64,000 nt of DNA from Colivivens sp963626085 (GTDB taxonomy: Bacteria > Bacteroidota > Bacteroidia > Bacteroidales > Bacteroidaceae): NCBI GenBank assembly GCA_963626085.1, contig CAVFVJ010000019.1, positions 15,419 through 79,418 of the forward strand, written 5' to 3'. Within the stretch, counting starts at the first letter, position 1. Each line of letters starts with the position of its first letter. A program made the translations under genes and the position numbers. Positions 8,758 to 17,601 of this stretch are shown one piece after another. A model generated the notes under the pieces. The model saw only the letters and a program-made list of their open reading frames with translations. It had not been told where the DNA came from and ran no database searches.

Positions 8758-10176
8758 TCAATGATTATTTACGGTTTTAAGGACATCCTTGTCCACACTG
8801 TAAGAGTATTTTTTCCGTAGGCTCTCAACCCACTCTTTCTCCCTTGCAGTCTGGTAATCCGCAACAACCTTACCCTTCACATCCTTGTACGACTGCGGTT
8901 TCTTCAATAGATTTCCATAGACATCCGTCACAGGATAACCTTTCATTGGCTTGACCTCACCAGAGACACCAAACACATACACATCCACGCCTGTATTGTC
9001 ACCCTGCTTGAATATGCCGTGTTCAATCCGTATGTTAGTTACTGAATCGTTATTAAACTCGTCCACCAATAATTTGCCCCACTGAGAATCATCCTTCACC
9101 TTCTTAAGCATTTTCTTTGCCGCATCCGCCGTTGCCTGATCCTTTGTGTGCATCACAATTCCCTTGAAACGCGGACTGTCCCATACATACTTCTTCTTGT
9201 TGTGGGAATAGTAGTCTGCGATGCCATCCTCATCCTTTGATGCGACATCCCATATCAGATTCTTGCTTATCTCATACATCATCGTGCCGTCGTAATACTC
9301 CTGTGACAAGAATTTGGCTTCTTGGTCTTTTGCAATCATACCGTCAAACAATTCAGAGACAACCACCTCACGATTCATATTATGCGCCTTGGCAATTGAA
9401 TCGATATAATGATTGGCAGAGGCAGTCTTTATTCCTCGCGACTCAAGGAACTTTACTATATTGTCATGGTGAAATTCATACGACTCAAATGGGTGACGGT
9501 CCTCCAGCTTGATTATATGCCATCCGACAGTTGTCTTGACTGGTTTGGAAATCTGTCCCACAGACATTGAGTACACGGCATTCTCAAAGTCAGGAATCAT
9601 CATTCCTTTCCCGAACTGGCCCAATTGTCCGCCTTTGGCAGCCGATGCCTTGTCATCAGAATACTGCTTTGCCAAAGTAGCGAAATCGGCACCTTTCTGC
9701 AACGCGTCATACAATGAGTCTGCTCGCAGTTGTGCTGTTCTCTGCTGTTCGTCTGTAGCGTCCTGCCTCATCCCAATCAATATATGACTGGCTGTTAGGA
9801 TATCCTGACCTGCAAACCGTGCAGCGGTATTTTCATAAGTAGCCCTCGCCTCACGCTCAATGAAATCCTTGTCCACTATCGTCGGGAGCAACATCTGTTC
9901 CCTATAACTACGCAAGTCCTTCTGTATGGCAGCAAGGGTGTCATACCTTGCCTCCTCAGCAGCAGCGACCTTCAGTTTGAAGTCAATGAACAGAGGCACA
10001 TAGTCCTCAATGCTCTTCTTGTCGATTACCCCATCCGTATTGTTCTTGTTGTAACTGTATTCAAACTCAGAACGGGTTATCGGTTTTCCGTTGATTGTCA
10101 TCAATACCGGGTCGGACTGAGCCAATACCGTCATCGCAGACAGGCATGCAGCAACAGACATCAAAAATCGATTCAT
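8758..10176 (-). CDS. PpiC-type peptidyl-prolyl isomerase, second paralogue
   Basis: The chosen ATG at 10176 gives 472 residues with a clean signal peptide (MNRFLMSVAACLSAMTVLAQ); an in-frame GTG at 10188 is less likely. The rotamase domain at about 130-230 has ASHILIGM, YSDDKASAAKGGQLGQFGKG and VGWHIIKLEDRHPF. A long C-terminal region may hold a second degenerate isomerase fold. It differs from its neighbour in having DPVLMTINGKPITRSEFEY at its mature start. Between guaB and the SurA-like gene, it is probably transcribed from the guaB promoter and helps fold exported proteins. Confidence 0.9.
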   Translation of the reverse strand: MNRFLMSVAACLSAMTVLAQSDPVLMTINGKPITRSEFEYSYNKNNTDGVIDKKSIEDYVPLFIDFKLKVAAAEEARYDTLAAIQKDLRSYREQMLLPTIVDKDFIEREARATYENTAARFAGQDILTASHILIGMRQDATDEQQRTAQLRADSLYDALQKGADFATLAKQYSDDKASAAKGGQLGQFGKGMMIPDFENAVYSMSVGQISKPVKTTVGWHIIKLEDRHPFESYEFHHDNIVKFLESRGIKTASANHYIDSIAKAHNMNREVVVSELFDGMIAKDQEAKFLSQEYYDGTMMYEISKNLIWDVASKDEDGIADYYSHNKKKYVWDSPRFKGIVMHTKDQATADAAKKMLKKVKDDSQWGKLLVDEFNNDSVTNIRIEHGIFKQGDNTGVDVYVFGVSGEVKPMKGYPVTDVYGNLLKKPQSYKDVKGKVVADYQTAREKEWVESLRKKYSYSVDKDVLKTVNNH

Positions 10177-10196
10177 CTCAGACTTCACTTTACAGA

Positions 10197-11675
10197 TTAT
10201 TCATGACGGGTGTAGTTTGGAGCCTCACTGGTTATTATCACCTCATGCGGATGGCTCTCAAGCACACCAGCAGATGTAATTCTCGTGAATTTGGCATGAT
10301 GCAAGTCTTCAATGGTATGTGCACCACAATAGCCCATACCTGAACGCAGACCGCCCACAAGCTGATAGACAACTTCCTGCACTGTTCCCTTGTATGGTAC
10401 ACGACCTGCGATACCCTCTGGCACCAGTTTCTTCACGTCCTTCTCTCCAGCTTGGAAATATCTGTCCTTGGACCCGTTTTCCATTGCCTCCAACGAACCC
10501 ATTCCACGATATGACTTAAACTTTCTACCGTTGAACAAAATTGTCTCGCCTGGAGCCTCCTCTGTGCCTGCTACAAGTGAGCCTATCATCACACTGTAAC
10601 CACCTGCAGCCAGAGCCTTCACGACATCACCCGAATAGCGGAGACCGCCATCGGCTATGATTGGAACATCTGTTCCTTTTAGAGCCTTCGCCACGTCATA
10701 GACAGCACTCAACTGAGGGACTCCCACTCCAGCTACCACACGTGTGGTACAAATGGAACCTGGACCTATACCAACTTTGATGGCATCAGCACCAGCCTCT
10801 ACAAGCATCTTTGCAGCTTCACCCGTAGCGACATTGCCCACAACGATATCCACATCCGAGAAGTGTTGTTTAGCCTCCTTCACCTTCTCGATAACGAATT
10901 TACTGTGTCCGTGAGCCGTATCGATGACTATCGCATCCACACCAGCCGCAACGAGAGCGGATATACGGTCGAAAGTGTCGTTGGTCACGCCTACACCAGC
11001 TGCCACACGCAGACGACCTTTGGAATCCTTACATGCCATAGGCTTGTCCTCAGCCTTCGTTATATCCTTGTATGTAATCAGTCCAATCAGATGATTCTCG
11101 TCATCCACCACTGGCAGTTTCTCAATCTTATGCTTCAAAAGGATTTGTGAGGCACTTTCCAAATCAGTCTTCTGATGTGTCACAATCAGATTATCCTTAG
11201 TCATGACCGTGTCGATCAAGACCGATTTGTCGCGCTGGAAGCGGAGGTCTCGGTTGGTCACGATACCCACCAATTTGCCTTCATCGTCCACCACAGGAAT
11301 TCCACCTATATGGTATTCAGCCATTATCGCTAAAGCATCACCGACAGTCTTGCCCCTCTTGATTGTAACGGGGTCATATATCATGCCGTTCTCCGCACGC
11401 TTCACTATTGACGCCTGACGCGCTTGATCCTCAATAGACATGTTCTTATGGATAACGCCTATTCCACCCTCACGCGCAATGGCAATGGCCATGGGAGCCT
11501 CAGTGACCGTGTCCATAGCCGCAGTCACAAACGGGATATTCAAATCAATGTTACGTGAAAATTTGGTTGTGAGTCCAACTGTCTTCGGAAGCACCTCTGA
11601 ATATGCGGGAATCAACAGCACATCGTCAAACGTAAGTCCTTCCATAACTACTCTATCTGCAATAAATGAAGCCAT
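10197..11675 (-). CDS. guaB: Inosine-5'-monophosphate dehydrogenase
   Basis: IMPDH (492 residues) oxidises IMP to XMP with NAD+, the committed step to GMP. The catalytic loop GPGSICTTR places the active Cys at residue 309. Two CBS domains occupy about 95-205 (IGGIPVVDDEGKLVGIVTNRDLR and KLPVVDDENHLIGLIT). The mobile flap and the IMP-binding YRGMGS segment are present. Length and motif spacing are those of bacterial enzymes. It has its own -7 box and leads a minus-strand run through two PpiC proteins, the OstA-like gene, a small membrane protein and mutL. Confidence 0.98.
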   Translation of the reverse strand: MASFIADRVVMEGLTFDDVLLIPAYSEVLPKTVGLTTKFSRNIDLNIPFVTAAMDTVTEAPMAIAIAREGGIGVIHKNMSIEDQARQASIVKRAENGMIYDPVTIKRGKTVGDALAIMAEYHIGGIPVVDDEGKLVGIVTNRDLRFQRDKSVLIDTVMTKDNLIVTHQKTDLESASQILLKHKIEKLPVVDDENHLIGLITYKDITKAEDKPMACKDSKGRLRVAAGVGVTNDTFDRISALVAAGVDAIVIDTAHGHSKFVIEKVKEAKQHFSDVDIVVGNVATGEAAKMLVEAGADAIKVGIGPGSICTTRVVAGVGVPQLSAVYDVAKALKGTDVPIIADGGLRYSGDVVKALAAGGYSVMIGSLVAGTEEAPGETILFNGRKFKSYRGMGSLEAMENGSKDRYFQAGEKDVKKLVPEGIAGRVPYKGTVQEVVYQLVGGLRSGMGYCGAHTIEDLHHAKFTRITSAGVLESHPHEVIITSEAPNYTRHE

Positions 11676-11698
11676 AATACTGAAAATTTTATTGCTTG

Positions 11699-11706
11699 CA
11701 AAGATA
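11699..11706 (-). promoter_or_regulatory. -7 promoter box for guaB
   Basis: TATCTTTG on the minus strand, 24 bases before the guaB start, matches TAnnTTTG. It lies in the 154-base gap after recQ. No convincing -33 element is seen. Confidence 0.5.
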
Positions 11707-11829
11707 TGAATTTTCTATGGGATTTATAATGGCTGGAATAAAAAAAACACGAAGACACCGCTGTTATTAACTATTATTTCCTCTTTTTGCCCTTACGCCA
11801 TATATTGCCAGTCCCGTCTACAAGAACCA

Positions 11830-14007
11830 TCAATTAGCCAAATCAGAGATAAACTTTATCCTCACAAGACGTATCTCCTCCTCTGAGATGTCATCGTCGA
11901 TATTCTCATAAGCGGCCTCCAGATCATCTGTTTCACTGGTACGGAAGTATTCATAAACCTCCTCCACCTTTTCCTCATCAATCTCCTCATTGATGAAATA
12001 GTCAATGTTGAGTTTAGTGCCACTGTACACAATGGATTCAAGTTCATCGAGCAACTCATCAAAATCAAGTCCCTTTGCGTTGGCGATGTCGTCGAGAGCC
12101 ACCTGCCGGTCTATACTCTGAATGATACTTACTTTCTGTGCTGACTTATTTGCACCAGTACGCACACGGATATCCACAGGACGGTCAATCTCATTGTCAT
12201 CACAGTAGTCCTTTATCAGTTGCACGAATTCCTGACCATACCTGTGAGCCTTTCCCACACCAACTCCAGGGATGTTCTGAAGTTCATCCAGGGTAATGGG
12301 ATAGAACGTTGTCATTGCATCTATCGACGGGTCCTGGAATATGATATACGGAGGGACATCATATTTTCTCGACAGACGTTTACGAAGGTCAAGCAGCATC
12401 TTGTGCAGAGTCTCGTCAAGCGCACCCGAGCGGTCACCCTCGTCCGTGTCATCGGTATCGTCAAACTCGTTGTTCTCGACAATCTTGAATGAGACCGGTT
12501 CCTTGATAAATTTCTTTCCGTCTTTAGTAAGTTTCAACAATCCATAGTTGTTCACGTCCTTCTTCAGGTACCCTGCAATCATCGCCTGATTCAAGACTGC
12601 GTTCCAAAAGGTTGGTGTCTTGTCGCCACCTGCACCAAAGAACTCCAAACGGTCGTGTTTGTGTGCCTGTATCAAGTCGTTCAGTTCATTTCCGACAAGC
12701 ACGTCGATGACATAGTCAATCTTGAAATTCTCCTTGATTGCCTCCACTGTACGCAATGCCAGCTTCAGTTCCGACATTGCTTCTATCCTCGTCTTCGGAT
12801 GCAGACAGTTGTCACAGTTACCACAATTGTCCTCCATATACTCTTCCCCGAAATAATGCAGTATGAGTTTTCTGCGACAGACAGACGACTCACAGAACGT
12901 CTGTGTTTCTGCAAGCAATTGTCTACATATATCTTGTTCTGCAAGCGGTTTGCCGGCAGTAAACCGTTCAAGTCGCTTGAGATCAGTCCTCGAATAAAAG
13001 GCTATACACCGTCCCTCTCCTCCGTCACGCCCAGCACGTCCAGTCTCCTGATAATAGCCCTCAAGGCTTTTAGGAATGTTATAATGAATCACGAAACGCA
13101 CATCGGGTTTGTCAATACCCATTCCGAAAGCGATTGTAGCCACAATCACGTCAATACGTTCCATGATGAAGTCATCCTGTGCCGCAGTGCGCAATGCTGA
13201 GTCCAATCCCGCATGGTAAGGGACAGCCTTTATATCATTAGCCTTCAGCACTTCAGCCAGTTCCTCCACCTTCTTTCTGCTAAGACAGTAGATGATGCCA
13301 CTCTTCCCAGGATGCAGTTTTATGTATTTCACAATATCCTTGTCCACATCCTCTGTCTTCTGCCTCACCTCGTAATACAAGTTGGAACGGTTGAATGACG
13401 ACTTGAAATCAGTTGCATCCAAAATTCCGAGATTCTTCTTTATGTCCGTTCGGACCTTATCGGTCGCAGTAGCAGTTAAAGCGATGACAGGTGCCTCGCC
13501 AATCTCATTTATGATAGGTCGTATGCGTCTGTATTCCGGTCGGAAGTCATGTCCCCACTCTGAGATACAATGAGCCTCATCTATTGCGTAGAAGGAAATC
13601 TTCACCCCTTTAAGGAACTCCACATTCTCTGTCTTGGTCAAAGACTCCGGTGCCACGTACAGCAACTTGGTACGTCCCGACTTAATGTCATCCTTCACTT
13701 GATTGATGACAGCCTTACTGAGCGACGAATTGATAAAATGTGCCACGTTGTCATTTCCGCTAAGGTGCTTTATGGCATCAACTTGATTCTTCATCAAAGC
13801 TATCAATGGTGAAATCACAATCGCAGTACCCTCCATAATCAAGGCAGGAAGTTGATAGCACAGCGATTTGCCGCCACCCGTTGGCATCAGGACAAAAGTA
13901 TCCTTATGAGCCATCAAGTTGCATATTATCGCTTCCTGATCTCCCTTGAAGGAATCAAACCCGAAATAATACTTCAAGTATTCTTTAAGTTTACTGTGAT
14001 TCTCCAT
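11830..14007 (-). CDS. recQ: ATP-dependent DNA helicase RecQ
   Basis: This 725-residue 3'-5' helicase has Walker A TGGGKS at 44-49 and the DEAH box at 143-146 within AIDEAHCISEWGHDF. Helicase motif VI is QETGRAGRDG. A RecQ zinc site CRRK...CGNCDNC lies near residue 380-400, followed by winged-helix and HRDC regions (IPGVGVGKAHRYGQEF). The C-terminal tail of about 100 acidic residues is longer than in E. coli RecQ, as in many Bacteroidetes. It acts in recombination and stalled-fork repair. It follows clpX by 39 bases in the clpP-clpX-recQ order. Confidence 0.97.
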   Translation of the reverse strand: MENHSKLKEYLKYYFGFDSFKGDQEAIICNLMAHKDTFVLMPTGGGKSLCYQLPALIMEGTAIVISPLIALMKNQVDAIKHLSGNDNVAHFINSSLSKAVINQVKDDIKSGRTKLLYVAPESLTKTENVEFLKGVKISFYAIDEAHCISEWGHDFRPEYRRIRPIINEIGEAPVIALTATATDKVRTDIKKNLGILDATDFKSSFNRSNLYYEVRQKTEDVDKDIVKYIKLHPGKSGIIYCLSRKKVEELAEVLKANDIKAVPYHAGLDSALRTAAQDDFIMERIDVIVATIAFGMGIDKPDVRFVIHYNIPKSLEGYYQETGRAGRDGGEGRCIAFYSRTDLKRLERFTAGKPLAEQDICRQLLAETQTFCESSVCRRKLILHYFGEEYMEDNCGNCDNCLHPKTRIEAMSELKLALRTVEAIKENFKIDYVIDVLVGNELNDLIQAHKHDRLEFFGAGGDKTPTFWNAVLNQAMIAGYLKKDVNNYGLLKLTKDGKKFIKEPVSFKIVENNEFDDTDDTDEGDRSGALDETLHKMLLDLRKRLSRKYDVPPYIIFQDPSIDAMTTFYPITLDELQNIPGVGVGKAHRYGQEFVQLIKDYCDDNEIDRPVDIRVRTGANKSAQKVSIIQSIDRQVALDDIANAKGLDFDELLDELESIVYSGTKLNIDYFINEEIDEEKVEEVYEYFRTSETDDLEAAYENIDDDISEEEIRLVRIKFISDLAN

Positions 14008-14046
14008 ACAAGTCTACGTCATTAACTCTGGCACACTGTTCGGGCT

Positions 14047-15294
14047 TTATTCGCCACCAGACATTATCTGCCCACCAGCCTTACTTATCTGTGCCTTGGC
14101 ATAATCCAAGTCTATCGTCAAGTTCTTTATCCGCCTTGAAGGGGACTCATACATCTTATCTATCATTATAGTCTCAACTATAGAGCGTAAGCCACGGGCA
14201 CCGAGATGAAACTCAACAGCCTTGTCAACTATAAAGTCAAGTACCTCCGGAGCGAACTCCAGTGTTATACCGTCCATTTCAAACAGACGCTTATATTGTC
14301 TTATTATCGAGTTCTTCGGTTCAGTAAGAATTTGCCGCAGCGCACTCTTGTCGAGAGGTTCGAGATGCGTGAGGATCGGCAAGCGACCGATAATCTCCGG
14401 TATAAGTCCGTAGGCCTTCAAGTCCATCGGCATGATATACTGAATCATATTCTTACGATCAATCTTGGTAGCGTTCTCCACTGCCCCAAAACCAACCACA
14501 TGAGTATTCATTCTCGTAGCGATACGTTTTTCAATGCCATCAAACGCACCACCGCATATGAACAATATATTACGGGTATCCACCTCTATAAACTTCTGTT
14601 CAGGATGCTTTCTGCCTCCATATGGCGGCACATTAACTTTAGATCCCTCAAGCAGTTTCAGAAGACCTTGTTGCACTCCCTCACCGCTCACGTCACGTGT
14701 GATGGACGGATTGTCGCTCTTTCGTGCGATTTTGTCAATCTCGTCTATGAACACTATTCCCCGTTCCGCTGCCTTCACATCGTAGTTTGCCACCTGCAAC
14801 AGACGAGACAGAATACTCTCCACATCCTCGCCCACATATCCAGCCTCCGTCAGGACTGTAGCATCCACGATTGTGAACGGTACCACCAGAAGTTTGGCTA
14901 TGGTACGCGCCAAGAGAGTCTTGCCAGTACCGGTACTGCCAACCATTATAATGTTCGACTTCTCCAGTTCCACATCATCAGCCTTCTTCGCTTGAGTTTC
15001 ATGTTGAAGGCGTTTGTAATGGTTGTACACTGCCACAGACAAAGCGACCTTGGCATCATCTTGTCCTATGACATACTGGTCGAGATATGCCTTTATTTCT
15101 TTTGGTTTCGGCAACTTAGTCATAGAGAACGAATCATTCAACTTAAGATGTTCCAGATTTTCCATCGCCACCCTATTAGCTGCCTCCGCACACTCGTCAC
15201 AGATAAAGCCGTTAACACCCGTTATCAAGAGGTTGACCTCGTTCGCAGAACGTCCGCAGAACGAACATCTGTCCTGTTTTCTTTTGTCTGCCAT
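14047..15294 (-). CDS. clpX: ClpXP protease ATPase subunit ClpX
   Basis: ClpX (415 residues) unfolds tagged substrates and feeds them to ClpP. The N-terminal zinc domain has Cys10, Cys13 and the ICDEC pair near 32-35. Walker A GSTGTGKT is at 119-126, with Walker B VFIDEIDKIA and an arginine-finger region further on. The start overlaps the clpP stop by one base (TGATG), so the two are translationally coupled. Confidence 0.98.
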   Translation of the reverse strand: MADKRKQDRCSFCGRSANEVNLLITGVNGFICDECAEAANRVAMENLEHLKLNDSFSMTKLPKPKEIKAYLDQYVIGQDDAKVALSVAVYNHYKRLQHETQAKKADDVELEKSNIIMVGSTGTGKTLLARTIAKLLVVPFTIVDATVLTEAGYVGEDVESILSRLLQVANYDVKAAERGIVFIDEIDKIARKSDNPSITRDVSGEGVQQGLLKLLEGSKVNVPPYGGRKHPEQKFIEVDTRNILFICGGAFDGIEKRIATRMNTHVVGFGAVENATKIDRKNMIQYIMPMDLKAYGLIPEIIGRLPILTHLEPLDKSALRQILTEPKNSIIRQYKRLFEMDGITLEFAPEVLDFIVDKAVEFHLGARGLRSIVETIMIDKMYESPSRRIKNLTIDLDYAKAQISKAGGQIMSGGE

Positions 15295-15974
15295 CAGTTC
15301 TTACGTTTAAGGACTTGATCTATCATTCCATACTCCTTTGCCTCATCCGCAGTCATCCAATAGTCACGGTCGGAATCAGCCCACACCTTCTCAAACGGCT
15401 GATGTGAATGTTCCGCAATGATAGTATAGAGTTCCTTTTTCAGTTTCTGAATCTCGCGCGCTGTGATCTCAATATCACTCGCCTGTCCCTGTGCACCACC
15501 CATCGGCTGGTGTATCATGATACGGCTGTGGGGCAATGCACGCCTCTTTCCTTCTTTACCTGCAACCAACAATACAGCCGCCATTGACGCAGCCATACCC
15601 GTACAGATTGTCTCGATATCGCTATTGACAAACTGCATGGTGTCATATATACCCAAACCGGCGTACACACTTCCTCCAGGGGAATTGAAGTACAGACTTA
15701 TGTCCTTGCCAGAGTCCACCGAATCAAGATACAGCAACTGAGCCTGTAGTACATTAGCTGTATAGTCGTTTATTTCCGTCCCGAGGAATATGACCCTATC
15801 CATCATCAGACGTGAGAACACGTCGAGTTGGGTTACGTTAAGCTGTCGCTCCTCCAATATATAAGGGTTAAGATAACCTGCCTGTGCTTTCACCACATCG
15901 TCCAGCACTTGACTGTTGATTCCCACCTTTCTTGTTGCGTACTTTCTGAAATCGTCAATCATGTCAATATTCAT
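15294..15974 (-). CDS. clpP: ClpP serine protease subunit
   Basis: ClpP (226 residues) forms the tetradecameric proteolytic chamber. Catalytic Ser130 lies in GMAASMAAVLL and His155 in RIMIHQP; the Asp sits in the following segment. The N-terminus is about 20-30 residues longer than E. coli ClpP, common in Bacteroidetes. An in-frame Met at residue 5 is an alternative start. It leads clpP-clpX-recQ with a -7 box at 16016-16023. Confidence 0.98.
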   Translation of the reverse strand: MNIDMIDDFRKYATRKVGINSQVLDDVVKAQAGYLNPYILEERQLNVTQLDVFSRLMMDRVIFLGTEINDYTANVLQAQLLYLDSVDSGKDISLYFNSPGGSVYAGLGIYDTMQFVNSDIETICTGMAASMAAVLLVAGKEGKRRALPHSRIMIHQPMGGAQGQASDIEITAREIQKLKKELYTIIAEHSHQPFEKVWADSDRDYWMTADEAKEYGMIDQVLKRKN

Positions 15975-16015
15975 TCTTTTATCGTTCTAACTTCCGTTTT
16001 AAGTGTTTCTATTAG

Positions 16016-16023
16016 CAAAGGTA
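16016..16023 (-). promoter_or_regulatory. -7 promoter box for clpP-clpX-recQ
   Basis: TACCTTTG on the minus strand, 42 bases before clpP, matches TAnnTTTG. The -33 element is not clear. Confidence 0.5.
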
Positions 16024-16058
16024 TAGAAAAAATCCGAATCTCCAAGCGGTTCCAGTCA

Positions 16059-17570
16059 TTATTTGTATAATTTTGCCGACTTCGGTTCCCTCGTCGCCAC
16101 CTCAGCCAAATCCCTTGCGGATATTTTTACCGGTTCAACCATAAACTCAGGCACATTGAAGCACTTCATCAGTTTCTTATTGTACAATGGGTCTTTCTGC
16201 GGAAGCGCAAATGCCTTGTGGTCCTTACCGTTCTTATCGAAGTAACCGATATAAAGCCGTGTATAATTGCAGTCTTCCCTCCTTGTACTGAACAAAATCC
16301 AGCGTCCGTTACTGCTCCATGAATGGAAACTGTCAGACTTGTCGCTGTTAATGGCATCCAAAGCACGCACCTGGCCCGTGCTCAAGTCGTCCACATACAA
16401 GTCGCTTGATACATGATGCACATGGAAGTACCCGTAATCGCCCATTGAGAAGAGCATATAACGCCCATCCGGACTAACCCGTGGTTGGGTGGCACTTTTG
16501 TGAATCGCACTGGCCTTATACACCGTATCCGGTTCTCCAAGCGTGCGTGTCTTGTAATCATACGACTGGCGGATTATATCATAGTAGAGGTTGTCATAAT
16601 GGTTTCCCATCTCAAAATGGTGTTTTTCGCCCTTAATCGGGAAATAAGCCGAGCTATAGTAAAGAGTCTTACCGTCTGGAGACCAAGTGGGAAATGTCTC
16701 GTATGAGTCTTGTGTTTTCTGTACTACTTGAACTTCACCGGTATCCACATAATACAGCACAAGATCGCTCAATGTGTCCATTACTTCTATTTTATGGTCT
16801 GTGTCCTTTATAAGAAACGCCTGCACCGTATTATTAACCGAATAGGCGATTAGTGGTTCTGTAGGATGCCACGAAGGATAAACACCCGATGATATTGTCG
16901 AATCAGTCTTCAGATTATACTTCTCCGCCTTACCGTCCCTGACAATGATTGTTCCGCCTTTATACTGACGGATATGAAACTGGAAATTGTCTGTGCGGTA
17001 GTTCTGATATGAATGGCAGTTGACACACTGGTATTCAGTCACAGGATTTGTCTCCGAAAGCATTTTGTTGGAGTATATCACCGACTCGTCGAAATTAGTA
17101 AGGTTACGCTGGTTAAGCGTCAGCTCATTATAATTCTGATAACCCGGTTCTATATACCTATATGATATATACTCGTCAATCGGGTCAGTTGCGACACTGA
17201 CTTCAAACGGTTTGTACTTCTCCCACCGCCCTTGTTTCTTAACGTATACAGTGACAGACAGGTTCTTGCCTTTGTTTTGCTCAAGCATGGCGCGCCAGTC
17301 ATCCTCATCAAACTGAGCGTCTTGTCCGCCTGCCACCAGTCGGTTACCATCCTTGTCCTCCACCACCGACACCCAATCCTCCGCCTCGTCATCATTCACA
17401 TGGAAGTTCAGTGGAGCAATATTATAAGGTATAGTCACCTCCGTGTAGTCAGGGAACACAGAAACAGACTTATTGTTGTCCACTGCATCTTGAGGCACGT
17501 TTGTGCCACAGGCTACCATCAGCGTAATCACGCACACAGTCAAGATTGTCCTTGTCATATATCCAGTCAT
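16059..17570 (-). CDS. TolB-like PD40 lipoprotein with a CxxCH motif
   Basis: This 503-residue protein has a lipoprotein signal with lipobox LMVAC, Cys21. After an Ig-like N-terminal region of about 100 residues, it carries CVNCH at 182-186, a haem c attachment-type motif. Several PD40/WD40-like blades follow (SWHPTEPLIAYS, FPTWSPDGKTLYYSSA, QPRVSPDGRYMLFS, HSWSSNGRWILFS). It should sit on the periplasmic or outer face of a membrane. An alternative start lies at 17558. It follows the multi-pass protein gene by 31 bases, so the two are probably co-transcribed. The function is unknown; a propeller-scaffold or redox role is speculation. Confidence 0.85.
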   Translation of the reverse strand: MTGYMTRTILTVCVITLMVACGTNVPQDAVDNNKSVSVFPDYTEVTIPYNIAPLNFHVNDDEAEDWVSVVEDKDGNRLVAGGQDAQFDEDDWRAMLEQNKGKNLSVTVYVKKQGRWEKYKPFEVSVATDPIDEYISYRYIEPGYQNYNELTLNQRNLTNFDESVIYSNKMLSETNPVTEYQCVNCHSYQNYRTDNFQFHIRQYKGGTIIVRDGKAEKYNLKTDSTISSGVYPSWHPTEPLIAYSVNNTVQAFLIKDTDHKIEVMDTLSDLVLYYVDTGEVQVVQKTQDSYETFPTWSPDGKTLYYSSAYFPIKGEKHHFEMGNHYDNLYYDIIRQSYDYKTRTLGEPDTVYKASAIHKSATQPRVSPDGRYMLFSMGDYGYFHVHHVSSDLYVDDLSTGQVRALDAINSDKSDSFHSWSSNGRWILFSTRREDCNYTRLYIGYFDKNGKDHKAFALPQKDPLYNKKLMKCFNVPEFMVEPVKISARDLAEVATREPKSAKLYK

Positions 17571-17601
17571 AAGTTACTCTTTCGTTCAGTTATCATTCTC
17601 A

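Noticed and set aside
14206..15318. A 370-codon plus-strand frame
   Set aside because: Antisense to clpX with no motif or promoter; the clpX frame is fully supported.
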